A stretch of DNA of 64,000 bases from Constrictibacter sp. MBR-5 (GCF_040549485.1 NZ_JBEPTK010000003.1:124001-188000), one strand, 5' to 3'. Numbered from the stretch's first letter, positions 34,827-43,875 are shown. The notes: generated by a model from the sequence alone, not told the origin. Numbers and translations: made by a program.

Positions 34827-35575
34827 CCGCCAGCGCAGGCCACGCGATCGCCGTCACGATGACCGGCATCGAGAAATATTACGGCAGCTTCCGCGCCCTG
34901 AACGGCATCGACCTGGAGGTGCGGCGCGGCGAGAAGATCGTCATCTGCGGACCCTCGGGGTCGGGCAAGTCGACGCTGATCCGCTGCATCAACCGGCTGG
35001 AGCCGCACGACCGCGGCCGGATCGTCGTGAACGGCATCGAGGCCGACGGCTCGCCCGGCTCGACCCAGGACATCCGCATCGAATGCGGCATGGTGTTCCA
35101 GCAGTTCAACCTGTTCCCGCACCTGACCATCCTGCAGAACTGCATGCTGGCGCCGCAGTTGAGCCGCGGCGTGACCAAGCCGGTGGCCGAGGCCCTGGCG
35201 CGGCGCTATCTGGAGCGGGTGCAGGTTGGCGAGCAGGCCGACAAATATCCCAGTCAGCTCTCCGGCGGCCAGCAGCAGCGCGTCGCCATCGCCCGCGCGC
35301 TCTGCATGGAGCCGCCGATCATGCTGTTCGACGAACCGACCTCGGCGCTCGACCCGGAGATGATCCACGAGGTGCTCGCGGTGATGGAGGAACTGGCCGG
35401 CGACGGCCGGACGATGATCGTCGTCACCCACGAAATGGGCTTCGCCCGCCGCGTGGCGAACCGCTGCATCTTCATGGACAAGGGCGAGATCGTCGAGGAG
35501 GCGCCCGCCCAGGCCTTCTTCGAGAACCCCCGCAGCGACCGCCTCAAGACCTTCCTCGCCCAGATCCTGCACTGA
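34823..35575 (+). CDS. polar amino acid ABC transporter ATPase
   Basis: A 250-residue ATPase of the GlnQ/HisP family. Walker A is GPSGSGKST (residues ~43-51), the Q loop MVFQQFNLFPHLT, the signature LSGGQQQRVAIARAL, Walker B IMLFDEPTSALDPE, and the H loop VTHEMGFAR. The TTG at 34823 is taken as start because a ggagg ribosome site lies 7 bases upstream; it overlaps the permease stop. It completes the importer. Confidence 0.93.
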   Translation: MTASAGHAIAVTMTGIEKYYGSFRALNGIDLEVRRGEKIVICGPSGSGKSTLIRCINRLEPHDRGRIVVNGIEADGSPGSTQDIRIECGMVFQQFNLFPHLTILQNCMLAPQLSRGVTKPVAEALARRYLERVQVGEQADKYPSQLSGGQQQRVAIARALCMEPPIMLFDEPTSALDPEMIHEVLAVMEELAGDGRTMIVVTHEMGFARRVANRCIFMDKGEIVEEAPAQAFFENPRSDRLKTFLAQILH

Positions 35576-35610
35576 GCGGCGCAACTCCCCGCGCTGGCCG
35601 TCCGAGTGGT

Positions 35611-35916
35611 TCAGGATCGGGCGACGCTATGGGCGCCCTGTTCGCCGAGCGCCCTATGGACCTTGTCGGCGATGGCCTCGTCGATATCGGCTGAAACCTG
35701 CACCTGTCCGTGCAAAGGCGCGTCGCCGCGCGCCGGGGTTCCCGGCTGCTCCGCCGCCGCGTCCGCGCCGCCGATCGCCGCGCCCGACGTGTTCTCGTCC
35801 GATGCCGCCTCGATAAAGACATCGGTCCGCTCGATGCCGTATTCCTGCACGAGATGCTCGACCGCGAGATCTGCTGCACGCCGTGTCTCGAACCGGGCTT
35901 TGATCGTCTGTCCCAT
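35611..35916 (-). CDS. small hypothetical protein, YflT-like fold
   Basis: A 101-residue soluble protein. The first ~35 residues (MGQTIKARFETRRAADLAVEHLVQEYGIERTDVFIEA) and the last ~30 (VQVSADIDEAIADKVHRALGEQGAHSV) look like beta-alpha-beta halves joined by an Ala/Gly-rich linker. Both halves resemble the YflT/general-stress 17M and SPOR-like small domains in shape, but no firm family was recognised. ATG 35916 is chosen because the upstream extension is low-complexity. It lies convergent to the amino acid importer and in line after hyuB, with its own short leader, so it is probably separate. Confidence 0.55.
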   Translation of the reverse strand: MGQTIKARFETRRAADLAVEHLVQEYGIERTDVFIEAASDENTSGAAIGGADAAAEQPGTPARGDAPLHGQVQVSADIDEAIADKVHRALGEQGAHSVARS

Positions 35917-35990
35917 AACGCGTCCTTGCCGAAGGTGTGACGGGCGGGATCGCCGTCGTCCCCGAGACAACAAGGAGAGCGCTTCCGGGT

Positions 35991-37739
35991 TCATCCGCCG
36001 CGAAGGTCGGAACCCGTCGGTCCCGCGACCTCGACGCCGTAAACCTCAAGCGCCGCTTCCGGGGACACGATGCCGTCGCGCACGTCGCGGAGCACCGCGC
36101 CTCGGCTGCGTTTCCGCGGGTCGCCCCAGCCGCCGCCGCCGGGTGCGCGGACGGTGACGCGCTTCGGGCCGAGCGTCTGCATGCAGTACTGCGCCGTCTC
36201 GATCTCGGCCCCGGAGGCGAGGTCGTAGACGTGCAGTTCGCCCTTCGCGCCGCTGCCGCCGCCGACCACGCCGTAGCCGGTCGGCTTGCGCGCGCCCTCG
36301 CCGCGCACCGAATGCTCGGTCACCGCGTCCACCTCGACCTCGTAGTCGACGCCGCAGCCGCCGCGATATTCGCCGGGGCCGGCGGCGTCGCGGCGGAATT
36401 CCTGGCGGTGGATGCGGCAGGGATAGGACTGCTCGTAGGTCTCGACGTTGGGGATGGTCATGCCGCCCAGGGTGGCCTGGTGGCTGGTGCTGGGGAAGCC
36501 GTCGCGGCCCTTGACGGCACCGCCGCCGGACGAGGCGTGCCAGTGGTACATGACGAAGACGCGCCCCGCCCGCGCCGCACCAGCCGAGATCGTGTAGGCC
36601 ATCTTGCCCCAGCCGGCGCAGGCGCGGTCGGAATCGACCTGGGCCAGCGCCCGCCAGCAGGCGTTCATGATGTCGATGGCCGGATAGACGGTGTTCATGG
36701 TCATCGGCGCCGGGGGCCGGGCGTTCACCACCGTGCCTTCGGGCGCCAGCACCTTCACCGCGCGGTAGGTCCCCTCGTTGCGCGGGATCGACTTGTCGAA
36801 GAAGGCCGACAACGCGACGTAGACGGCCGAGTGGGTGTTGGCGATGCCGCTGTTCTTGAAGCCCCGGATCTGCGGCGACGTGCCCACGAAATCCACGGTC
36901 AGGGTGTCGCCGGCGATGGTGATCGTCGCCCGGGTCTCGACGTCGACGCTCCGGAAGCAGTCGGTGTCGCTGACGTCGCTGCCGGTCCAGGTACCGTCGG
37001 GCATGGCGGCGATCGCCTGGCGCATGCTGCGCTCGCCATAGGCCAGCACGGCGTCGAGATAGGCCGCGGCGCGGTCGGCGCCGAGCTGCGCGATGAGGGC
37101 GGCGAAGCGTTCGGCACCGATGCGGGTCGACCCCAGCATGGCGCCGAGGTCGCCCTCCATCAGGTCCGGGCAGCGCGAGTTCAGCAGCAGGAAGCGCCAG
37201 AGGTCGTCGCGCAGTTCGCCGCGGTCGACGAGCTTCAGCACCGGCAGGCGGATGCCCTCGTGGAAGATCTCGGTCGCCGCGGCGTTGTAGGTGCCGGCCG
37301 CGCCGCCGCCGATGTCCGACTGGTGCGCCCGGTTCGTGCAGAAGCCGGCCAGCACGTCGCCTGCGAAGACCGGGCGGATGATCGTCCAGTCGGGGAGGTG
37401 ATTGCCGCCGGCAACGTAGGGATCGCTCAGGATGAAGACGTCCTCGGGCGCGATATCCCGATCGAAGTCGCGCAGCACGGCGCGCACCGCGAAGCCGCCG
37501 CCGCCGGAATGGATCGGCAGGCCGTCCGCCTGGGCGACGGTCTCGCCGCGCGCGTTGCTGAGGAAGCAGGAGAAGTCGTGGCTCTGGCTGAAGATCGGGC
37601 TGCGCGCGGTGCGCGTCATGACCATGCCCATCTGCAGGCTGATATGGTCGAGCTGGCGCTGGACGATGGCCAGCAGGACCGGATCGTCGACCGGCGAAGA
37701 GGTGGTCGCCGTCTGGTCTGTCGGGGATGCGGTGGTCAT
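35991..37739 (-). CDS. hyuB: hydantoinase B/oxoprolinase family protein, copy 1
   Basis: A 582-residue HyuB-type subunit. Blocks include MVMTRTARSPIFSQSHDFSCFLSN, DVFILSDPYVAGGNHLPDWTIIRPVF, IGGGAAGTYNAAATEIFHEGIRLP, LNSRCPDLMEGDLGAML, and the end APGGGGWGDP. With HyuA it forms ATP-dependent N-methylhydantoinase, 5-oxoprolinase or acetone/acetophenone carboxylase-type enzymes. It is last in the minus-strand order HyuA-HyuB2-HyuB1; its start overlaps the previous stop (ATGA). Copy 2 is closely related. Confidence 0.9.
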   Translation of the reverse strand: MTTASPTDQTATTSSPVDDPVLLAIVQRQLDHISLQMGMVMTRTARSPIFSQSHDFSCFLSNARGETVAQADGLPIHSGGGGFAVRAVLRDFDRDIAPEDVFILSDPYVAGGNHLPDWTIIRPVFAGDVLAGFCTNRAHQSDIGGGAAGTYNAAATEIFHEGIRLPVLKLVDRGELRDDLWRFLLLNSRCPDLMEGDLGAMLGSTRIGAERFAALIAQLGADRAAAYLDAVLAYGERSMRQAIAAMPDGTWTGSDVSDTDCFRSVDVETRATITIAGDTLTVDFVGTSPQIRGFKNSGIANTHSAVYVALSAFFDKSIPRNEGTYRAVKVLAPEGTVVNARPPAPMTMNTVYPAIDIMNACWRALAQVDSDRACAGWGKMAYTISAGAARAGRVFVMYHWHASSGGGAVKGRDGFPSTSHQATLGGMTIPNVETYEQSYPCRIHRQEFRRDAAGPGEYRGGCGVDYEVEVDAVTEHSVRGEGARKPTGYGVVGGGSGAKGELHVYDLASGAEIETAQYCMQTLGPKRVTVRAPGGGGWGDPRKRSRGAVLRDVRDGIVSPEAALEVYGVEVAGPTGSDLRGG

Positions 37740-39472
37740 GCGCGCAGCTCCTTGGTCGCCGCCATGTCGACGGATCGGCCGTCCGCGGCGATCGCCACAC
37801 CGTAGATGTCCCGCGCGGCGGCGAGACTGACGAGGCCGCCGCGCACGTCGCGCAGCACGGCCGAGGGTTCGCGCAGCTTCGGGTCGCCATAGCCGCCGCC
37901 GGCGGTCCCTTCGACGATGGCGCGCATCGGGCCGACATAGCGCACGTCGTAATGCGGCATCGCTTCGAACGGGCCGCCGTTCTCGGCGACGCGGAGCGAC
38001 CCCTTGGCGCCCTCCATGCCGCCGTTGGTGCCGAAGCCCGTGGGTTTGCCGATGCCCTCGGCGCGGATCGAATGCTGGGTCGGCACGAAGATCTCAGCCT
38101 CGTAGTCGACAGAGGCGCCGCCGCGATACTGGCCGGGGCCGCCCGCGTCGCAGCGCAGTTCCTGTCTGTCGATGCGCACCGGATAGGTCTGCTCGTAGAG
38201 CTCGACGTTCGGCAGCGTCAGGCCGCCCAGCGTCGTGAACTGGCCGGAACATTCGAAACCGTCGCGGCCGAGCACCGCACCGCCGCCGGGCGAGGCGTGC
38301 CAGTGATACATGACGAAGACGCGGCCGTCGGGCGCGTTGCCGGCCGAGACGCCGTAGGAGACCTTGCCCCAGCCGGCGCAGGCGCGCTCCGGCATCGCCT
38401 GGGCGAGCGCCTTCCAGCAGGCGTTGGCGATGTCCTGGGTCGGGTAGACGGTGTTCATCGTCACCGGCGCCGGCGGCAGGGCGTTCACCACGGTGCCCGG
38501 CGGCGCCACGATCGACACGGGACGATAGCTGCCCTCGTTGCGCGGCATGTCGCTGCGGAAGAAGGACGACACCGCGAGATAGACCGCGGAGTGCGTCTGC
38601 GGCATGCAGGAGTTCTTGAACCCCTTGATCTGCGGCGACGAGCCGGTGAAATCGAAGTGCAGCGTGTCGCCGGCGATGGTCAGCTTCACCGTGTGGACGA
38701 CGTCGACGATCTCGAAACAGTCTGTGTCGCTGACGTCCTCGCCGTAATAGACGCCGTCGGGCAGCTTCGCGATCTCGGCGCGCATCGCCCGCTCGGCATA
38801 GTCGAGCACGGCGTCGAAATAGGCGGCCGCCCGCGCGCCGCCCAGGTCTTCGAGGATCGCCTGGACCCGCTCGGCACCGATGCGCGTCGAGCCGATCATC
38901 GCGCCGAGGTCGCCCTCCATCAGGTCGGGACAGCGCGAGTTGAGCAGTAGCAGGCGCCAATAGTCGGTGCGTATCCGGCCGCGGTCGATCAGCTTCATCA
39001 CCGGCAGGCGTATGCCTTCGTGGAAGATTTCCGTCGCCGCCGCGTTGTAGGTGCCGGCCGCGCCGCCGCCGATGTCGGACTGGTGCGCGCGGTTGCAGGC
39101 GAAGGCGGTCAGCACGCCGTCGAGGAAGACGGGCCGGATGATCGTCCAGTCGGGCAGGTGGTTGCCGCCGGCGACATAGGGATCGCTGAGGATGAAGACG
39201 TCCTCCTCGAAGATCCGGCCGGCGAAATCCTTCAGCACGGCTCGCGCCGCGAAAGCGCCGCCGCCGGTGTGCGCCGGGATGCCGTCCGCCTGGGCCAGAA
39301 GCTGGCCGGTCGACGAACAGAGGAAACAGGAGAAGTCGTGGCTCTGGCTGAAGATCGGGCTGCGCGCCGTCCGCGTCATCACCCGGCCCATGTGCAGGGT
39401 GATGTGGTCGAGCTGCTTCTGGACGATCGCGAAGAGGACCGGGTCGAAGGCCGGTTCGCCGCTCCCGCTCAT
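37736..39472 (-). CDS. hyuB: hydantoinase B/oxoprolinase family protein, copy 2
   Basis: A 578-residue HyuB-type subunit, a clear paralogue of copy 1 (shared RTARSPIFSQSHDFSCFL, SDPYVAGGNHLPDWTIIRPVF, NRAHQSDIGGGAAGTYNAAATE, RCPDLMEGDLGAMIGSTRIGAER). The start is ATG 39472, overlapping the HyuA stop; the end overlaps copy 1. Two HyuB genes with one HyuA suggest either an unusual A-B-B' enzyme or two alternative A-B enzymes with different substrates. Confidence 0.9.
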   Translation of the reverse strand: MSGSGEPAFDPVLFAIVQKQLDHITLHMGRVMTRTARSPIFSQSHDFSCFLCSSTGQLLAQADGIPAHTGGGAFAARAVLKDFAGRIFEEDVFILSDPYVAGGNHLPDWTIIRPVFLDGVLTAFACNRAHQSDIGGGAAGTYNAAATEIFHEGIRLPVMKLIDRGRIRTDYWRLLLLNSRCPDLMEGDLGAMIGSTRIGAERVQAILEDLGGARAAAYFDAVLDYAERAMRAEIAKLPDGVYYGEDVSDTDCFEIVDVVHTVKLTIAGDTLHFDFTGSSPQIKGFKNSCMPQTHSAVYLAVSSFFRSDMPRNEGSYRPVSIVAPPGTVVNALPPAPVTMNTVYPTQDIANACWKALAQAMPERACAGWGKVSYGVSAGNAPDGRVFVMYHWHASPGGGAVLGRDGFECSGQFTTLGGLTLPNVELYEQTYPVRIDRQELRCDAGGPGQYRGGASVDYEAEIFVPTQHSIRAEGIGKPTGFGTNGGMEGAKGSLRVAENGGPFEAMPHYDVRYVGPMRAIVEGTAGGGYGDPKLREPSAVLRDVRGGLVSLAAARDIYGVAIAADGRSVDMAATKELRA

Positions 39473-41544
39473 GCGGCGCCTCCCTGGGCGAGGGTGACCA
39501 GATAGTTGTCGGCGCCGGTCACCGTCAGCGTATCGCCGGTGCCGACCAGGATGGTGGTCGTCGCTTCCTCGACGATGGCGGGGCCGACGAAGCTCTGGCC
39601 GGGCCGCAGGACGGTGCCGTCGTAGATGGCGACGTCGGCGAAGCCGGTCGCCTCGTCGATCCACACGGCGCGACGGGCGACTGGCTGCGGCGCCGCGGTC
39701 GAGCCGGCAGGCGGCTCCAGCGTGAGCGCCGGCAGGCGGCCGATGCCGGCGAGGCGCAGGTTCACGATCTCGATCTGGCCGCCCGGCTGCACGTAACCGT
39801 AGAGGCGGCGATAGACCGTCTCGAAGGCGGCGCGGACGGCGGCCGGATCGCTCGACTCGCAGTCGACGGCGACCGTCCACTGCTGGCCGACATAGCGCAG
39901 GTCGTAGCCGCGGACATAGGTGGCGGCCGCACCGGCGAAGCCCTCGCGGGCGAGTACCGCCGCCGCACCCGCCTCCAATTCGCCGAACGCCGTGTCGATG
40001 GCGTAGCGGCCGGATGCCTCGGGATCGTCGAGGTCGTGCAGCCAGGAGCGGAGATAGTCGTGCCTGATGTCGGCGTTGCACATGCCGAAGGCGCAGAAGA
40101 CACCGGCCAGCCGCGGCACGTAGAGGCCGGCGCAGCCGAGCGCCTTCGCCGCCGGCGCGCCGTGCAGCGGTCCGGCGCCGCCCGCGGCGACCAGGGTGAA
40201 GAGGCGCGGATTGTAGCCGCGCTCGATGGAGACGCGCTCGACGGCGTGCAGGATGTTCTGCTCGACCAGCTTGATGATGCCGGCCGCGGCGTCGGCCACC
40301 GAGATGCCGAGCGGTTCAGCGACGTGGGTGCGGATCGCTGCCGTCGCCTTGTCGAGGTCGAGCGAGATGGCGCCGCCGGCATAGGGGCCGGGCTTCAGGC
40401 GGCCGAGCACGAGCTGGGCATCGGTGACCGTCGGCTTGTCGCCGCCGAGGCCGTAGGCGGCGGGGCCGGGCCGGGCGCCCGCACCCTGCGGGCCGGCGTG
40501 CATCAGCCCGGCGGAGTCGACGCGGGCGATGGTGCCGCCGCCGGCGCCGACGGTGTGGATCTCCACCGCCGGAATGGCGAGATGGTAGCCGTCGACCACG
40601 AGCTGGTCAGCCATGCCGACCGCATCGTCCTGCATCAGGGTGACGTCGCAGCTGGTGCCGCCCACCTCGATCGCGACGAGGTTGGCCGAGCCGGTGTCGC
40701 GGCCGAAGAAGCGCAGCGAGCCGACACCGGCGGCGGGACCGGACAGGATCAGCTGAACCGGCGTATGGCCGATCTCCTTCACCGAGATCGCGCCGCCGTT
40801 CGACTGGACCAGCAGCAGGCCGTTCGGCAGGCCGAGGGCGGTCAGGCGCTCGTCGAGGGCATTGAGATACGGCACGACGCGCGGCGCCACATAGGCGTTC
40901 ACGACGGCGGTCGAGGTACGCTCGTACTCGCCGATGACCGGCGCCACCTCGGACGAACAGGTGACCCAGACGCCGGGCAGCGACTGCTCGACCAGCCGTT
41001 TCACGGCCTGTTCGTGTGCCGGGTTGCGATAGGCGTGCAGCAGCGCGATCGCCACCGCCTCGACCTTTTCCTCGGCGAAGACGGCGACGGCCGCGGCGAC
41101 CGTCGCCGGATCGAGCGGCGTCATGACGCTGCCGTCGGCCGCGATCCGCTCGCCGACCGGCAGGCGCAGATAGCGCGGCACCAGCACGTCCGGATAGGGC
41201 GCGCGATGATCCCAGACATCCTCGCGGATGCCGCGGCGGATCTCCAGGGAATCGCGGAAGCCCGCGGTGGTCAGCAGGCCGACCGAGGCGCCCTTCTTCT
41301 CCAGCAGCGTGTTGGTGGCGATGGTCGAGCCGTGCACGAACAGGCTGGTGTCGGCGAGGAGGCCGGCGGCGTCCCGACCCACCGCCTGGGCCGCCAGGGC
41401 CACGGCGGCGAGCACGCCCTCGGTCGGGTTGCCGGGCACCGAGGGTGCCTTGAAGGCCCGCACTGTTCCGACGGCGTCGACCAGGACCAGGTCGGTGAAG
41501 GTGCCGCCGACATCGACGCCGATCCGGAAAGGCGGTGTGAGCAT
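39469..41544 (-). CDS. hyuA: hydantoinase A/oxoprolinase family protein 1
   Basis: A 691-residue HyuA-type subunit. The N-terminal phosphate-binding motif is GVDVGGTFTDLVLVD, the next blocks are VHGSTIATNTLLEKKGASVGLLTT, LSGPAAGVGS, GGTSCDVTLMQDD and VGAGGGTIARVD. This subunit binds ATP and activates the substrate. It is the first gene of the operon. ATG 41544 is preceded by an operator-like site at 41559-41574 and lies 64 bases after the divergently named but co-oriented GntR gene. Confidence 0.92.
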   Translation of the reverse strand: MLTPPFRIGVDVGGTFTDLVLVDAVGTVRAFKAPSVPGNPTEGVLAAVALAAQAVGRDAAGLLADTSLFVHGSTIATNTLLEKKGASVGLLTTAGFRDSLEIRRGIREDVWDHRAPYPDVLVPRYLRLPVGERIAADGSVMTPLDPATVAAAVAVFAEEKVEAVAIALLHAYRNPAHEQAVKRLVEQSLPGVWVTCSSEVAPVIGEYERTSTAVVNAYVAPRVVPYLNALDERLTALGLPNGLLLVQSNGGAISVKEIGHTPVQLILSGPAAGVGSLRFFGRDTGSANLVAIEVGGTSCDVTLMQDDAVGMADQLVVDGYHLAIPAVEIHTVGAGGGTIARVDSAGLMHAGPQGAGARPGPAAYGLGGDKPTVTDAQLVLGRLKPGPYAGGAISLDLDKATAAIRTHVAEPLGISVADAAAGIIKLVEQNILHAVERVSIERGYNPRLFTLVAAGGAGPLHGAPAAKALGCAGLYVPRLAGVFCAFGMCNADIRHDYLRSWLHDLDDPEASGRYAIDTAFGELEAGAAAVLAREGFAGAAATYVRGYDLRYVGQQWTVAVDCESSDPAAVRAAFETVYRRLYGYVQPGGQIEIVNLRLAGIGRLPALTLEPPAGSTAAPQPVARRAVWIDEATGFADVAIYDGTVLRPGQSFVGPAIVEEATTTILVGTGDTLTVTGADNYLVTLAQGGAA

Positions 41545-41558
41545 CGTGCGCTCCGAAC

Positions 41559-41574
41559 TGTTATATCAAATATC
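41559..41574. promoter_or_regulatory. GntR operator candidate upstream of hyuA
   Basis: TGTTATATCAAATATC, which matches the site upstream of gntR at 15 of 16 positions. Its core atatcaaatat is an inverted repeat with one mismatch. On the minus strand it reads ...TGATATAACA, with TATAAC resembling a -10 box, so a bound repressor would cover the hyuA promoter. It lies 15 bases from the hyuA start. Confidence 0.6.
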
Positions 41575-41608
41575 TGCCCATCATGCCGCGTAGCAAGAAG
41601 CGTGCAAG

Positions 41609-42322
41609 TCACTCGCCGCCGGAGACCCGGGCCAGCGCGTCGAGCAGGACGAGCCGATGCTCGATGAGGTCGCGCTGCATCGCGACGCGCACGCCGGGCG
41701 CGTCGCCGGCGCGCAGGGCGGAGACCGCGTCGCGGTGACAGCGCACGCCGACGCGGGTCTCCCGCGACACCGGATACATGAGATGGATGTGCGGCGCCGT
41801 GCGCAGCCACAGACCCTCGACCAGTTTCAGGGCGATCGGCAGGGCGGCCGACCGATAGATCATGAACTTGAACTCGAACACCATCCGGGTGCTGGTGGCA
41901 TAGTCCTCGACGTCCAGGGCCGCATCGTGCCGGTCGGCGATCACCGATAGTTCGGGCAGCATTTCCGCCGGAATGCGCCGCGATGCCGCCTCGGCCAGCA
42001 TGCCTTCCAGCAGGATCCGGATCTCGTAGATCTCGCTCGCCTGCGCCGGCGTCAGTACCGGAACGTGCACCGTGCGGTTCGGCCCGAAGGCCAGCGCGCC
42101 CTCGGCGACCAATCGGCCGAGCGCCTCGCGCACCGGCGTGGCACTGACGCCCATGGATGCCGCCAGCGCCCGTATGGTCATCCGCTGGCCGCTGCGCAGG
42201 GCACCCGTCAGAAGCGATCGGCGCAGCTGTTCGTAGACCTGTTCGGCCAGCGTGTCGGCCCGGTCGATGACCGAGAGCGGCCCGGCTTCCGCTGCGGGTG
42301 CCGGCGCGGTGTCGGTGAGCAC
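41609..42322 (-). CDS. GntR/FCD-family transcriptional regulator
   Basis: A 237-residue regulator. The winged HTH is at residues 25-88 (LAEQVYEQLRRSLLTGALRSGQRMTIRALAASMGVSATPVREALGRL), followed by a helical FCD effector domain (ASEIYEIRILLEGMLAEAA, with His/Asp/His metal-ligand positions plausible at RHDAA, HRDAV and HRLVL). The start is GTG 42322 after a gggagg ribosome site 11 bases upstream. Matching 16-base sites lie both before hyuA and before this gene, so it probably represses hyuA-hyuB-hyuB, itself and perhaps the divergent aminotransferase. Confidence 0.92.
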   Translation of the reverse strand: MLTDTAPAPAAEAGPLSVIDRADTLAEQVYEQLRRSLLTGALRSGQRMTIRALAASMGVSATPVREALGRLVAEGALAFGPNRTVHVPVLTPAQASEIYEIRILLEGMLAEAASRRIPAEMLPELSVIADRHDAALDVEDYATSTRMVFEFKFMIYRSAALPIALKLVEGLWLRTAPHIHLMYPVSRETRVGVRCHRDAVSALRAGDAPGVRVAMQRDLIEHRLVLLDALARVSGGE

Positions 42323-42376
42323 GATGTCGTAGTCCTCCCTTCGGCGCTCCGCTTGACGATACCGTCGCGCCCGGTG

Positions 42377-42392
42377 TGTTATATCAGATATC
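42377..42392. promoter_or_regulatory. GntR operator candidate, gntR / aminotransferase
   Basis: TGTTATATCAGATATC, with the perfect core palindrome atatc-a-gatat at 42381-42391. It sits in the 113-base gap between gntR (minus) and the aminotransferase (plus), 55 and 44 bases from their starts. It is almost identical to the site before hyuA, so one regulator probably controls all three units. A possible plus-strand -35 box (ttgacg, 42353-42358) is too far upstream for standard spacing. Confidence 0.65.
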
Positions 42393-42435
42393 GCGACAGG
42401 CCGTAGTGCGGCCCGGCGCAGCAGACGGAGCGACG

Positions 42436-43767
42436 ATGGACATGCCGGCCCCCGAGCCCCTGCGACGCAATTCGACCGCAGGTTCCGACGCCCTCTTCGC
42501 GCGAGCGCTCAAGGTCATGCCGGGCGGCAGCACCCGCGCCGCGTCCTTCTTCGATCCGCATCCTCCCTACGCCGCGGGCGGCGCGGGGGCACGGATCACC
42601 GACGTCGACGGCAACGTCTATCTCGACTTCTCCAACAACTTCTTCTCCCAGATCCACGGCCATGCCCACCCTGAAATCGTCGCCGCCATTATCGGGCAGG
42701 TGAAGTCCGGCACCTCCTTTCCGCTGCCGACCGAGACCGAGGTGCTGCTGGCGGAGGAGATCTGCGGACGGTCGCCGGCCCTGGAGGCGATCCGCTTCGC
42801 CAACAGCGGCACCGAAGGTGTCATGGCGGCGATCAAGGCGGCGCGTGCCTTCACCGGCCGGCCGGCCATCGCCAAGATCGAAGGCGCCTATCACGGCTCC
42901 TACGACCATGTGGAGATCAGTCTCGACGGCGCACCGGCGAACTGGGGTACGGCCGGCGCGCCGGCGCGGATCGCCTATGCGCGCGGCACGCCCGATGCGG
43001 TTGTCGCCGATACCGTGGTCGTCCCCTTCGACGACGCCGAGGCCTGCCGGCGCATCCTCGAGGCGAATGCCGACCGGCTGGCCGCGGTGCTGCTGGACGT
43101 GCAGCCGTCGCGCGTCGGCATGATCCCGGCGTCGCAGGCCTTCGTCGACACGCTGCGCACCGTGACGCGGGAACTGGGCATCCTGCTGATCGTCGACGAG
43201 GTGGTGACCTACCGCCTCAGCTATGGCGGGGCGCACCCGCTCTGGGATCTGCAGCCCGACCTCGTCGCCCTGGGCAAGGTGATCGGCGGCGGCATGCCGA
43301 TCGGTGCGGTCGCCGGCCGGCGCGACGTGATGTCGGTCTTCGATTCGCGCGGCCGCAAGCCCGACGTGGCGCAGGGCGGAACGTTTACAGCCAATCCGCT
43401 GACCATGATCGCCGGGCTGACCGCGCTCCGTCTCCTCGACCGCGCGGCGATCGCCAGGATCAACGCACTCGGCGACCGCCTGCGCGCGGGGATCGCGGCG
43501 CAGGCCGCCGCCTGCGGCGTACCGGTACAGGTGACGGGCCTCGGCTCGTTCTTCCGCATCCACCTGACGGACGCGCCGATCACCGGCTACCGATCCGCCT
43601 TCCCCTCGGACGAGACCAAGCGCCGCGTCGCGACACTGCACCGGACGCTCCTCGACCAGGGCTTCCTGGTCACGCCGAACGTCTCCGGCACGCTCTCCAC
43701 GCCGATGACGGACGCAGACATCGACGCCTTCATTCAGGCCATCGGCCAGATACTGCCGACGCTCTGA
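42436..43767 (+). CDS. class III aminotransferase, GSA-aminomutase-like
   Basis: A 443-residue PLP enzyme (from ATG 42436). Like glutamate-1-semialdehyde aminomutase it begins SDALFARALKVMPGGSTRA and has ITDVDGNVYLDFSNNF, FANSGTEGVMAAIKAARAFTGR, IVDEVVTYRLSYGG, and the PLP-lysine in LVALGKVIGGGMPIGAVAGRR. It is unlikely to be the haem-pathway HemL: it is isolated, under GntR control and beside hydantoinase genes, so a catabolic transamination or aminomutase role fits better. A terminator follows. Confidence 0.9.
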   Translation: MDMPAPEPLRRNSTAGSDALFARALKVMPGGSTRAASFFDPHPPYAAGGAGARITDVDGNVYLDFSNNFFSQIHGHAHPEIVAAIIGQVKSGTSFPLPTETEVLLAEEICGRSPALEAIRFANSGTEGVMAAIKAARAFTGRPAIAKIEGAYHGSYDHVEISLDGAPANWGTAGAPARIAYARGTPDAVVADTVVVPFDDAEACRRILEANADRLAAVLLDVQPSRVGMIPASQAFVDTLRTVTRELGILLIVDEVVTYRLSYGGAHPLWDLQPDLVALGKVIGGGMPIGAVAGRRDVMSVFDSRGRKPDVAQGGTFTANPLTMIAGLTALRLLDRAAIARINALGDRLRAGIAAQAAACGVPVQVTGLGSFFRIHLTDAPITGYRSAFPSDETKRRVATLHRTLLDQGFLVTPNVSGTLSTPMTDADIDAFIQAIGQILPTL

Positions 43768-43791
43768 AGCATGTAGATCCGGATATAATAG

Positions 43792-43822
43792 TCGTGCGGC
43801 AAGAGTGTGCCGCACGATTTTT
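43792..43822 (+). terminator. Rho-independent terminator after the aminotransferase
   Basis: A perfect 10-bp stem (tcgtgcggca and its complement), a 6-base loop, and five Ts directly after it. It begins 25 bases after the aminotransferase stop. It cleanly separates this gene from the sigma-54-driven operon. Confidence 0.92.
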
Positions 43823-43827
43823 GTCGT

Positions 43828-43844
43828 GAGCAAATCCTCTGCTC
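43828..43844. promoter_or_regulatory. short inverted repeat before the sigma-54 promoter
   Basis: gagca-N7-tgctc lies 15 bases upstream of the -24 element. That is closer than usual for a bound enhancer protein (normally 80-150 bases upstream), so its role is uncertain; it may be unrelated. Confidence 0.2.
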
Positions 43845-43859
43845 GCAGATTCCTTCATA

Positions 43860-43875
43860 TGGCACGGCTATTGCT
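43860..43875 (+). promoter_or_regulatory. sigma-54 (RpoN) -24/-12 promoter for the TRAP operon
   Basis: TGGCACG-gcta-TTGCT matches the sigma-54 consensus TGGCACG-N4-TTGCW at every defined position with exact spacing. Transcription would start near 43886, giving a leader of about 65 bases before the dctP ATG at 43951. Sigma-54 promoters need an enhancer-binding activator such as DctD or NtrC; none is encoded nearby. This suggests the operon responds to a distant two-component system or to nitrogen status. Confidence 0.85.

Noticed and set aside
42436-43767. Naming the aminotransferase hemL
   Set aside because: It has the GSA-aminomutase layout, but its GntR-controlled catabolic context and isolation from haem genes argue against a housekeeping role.
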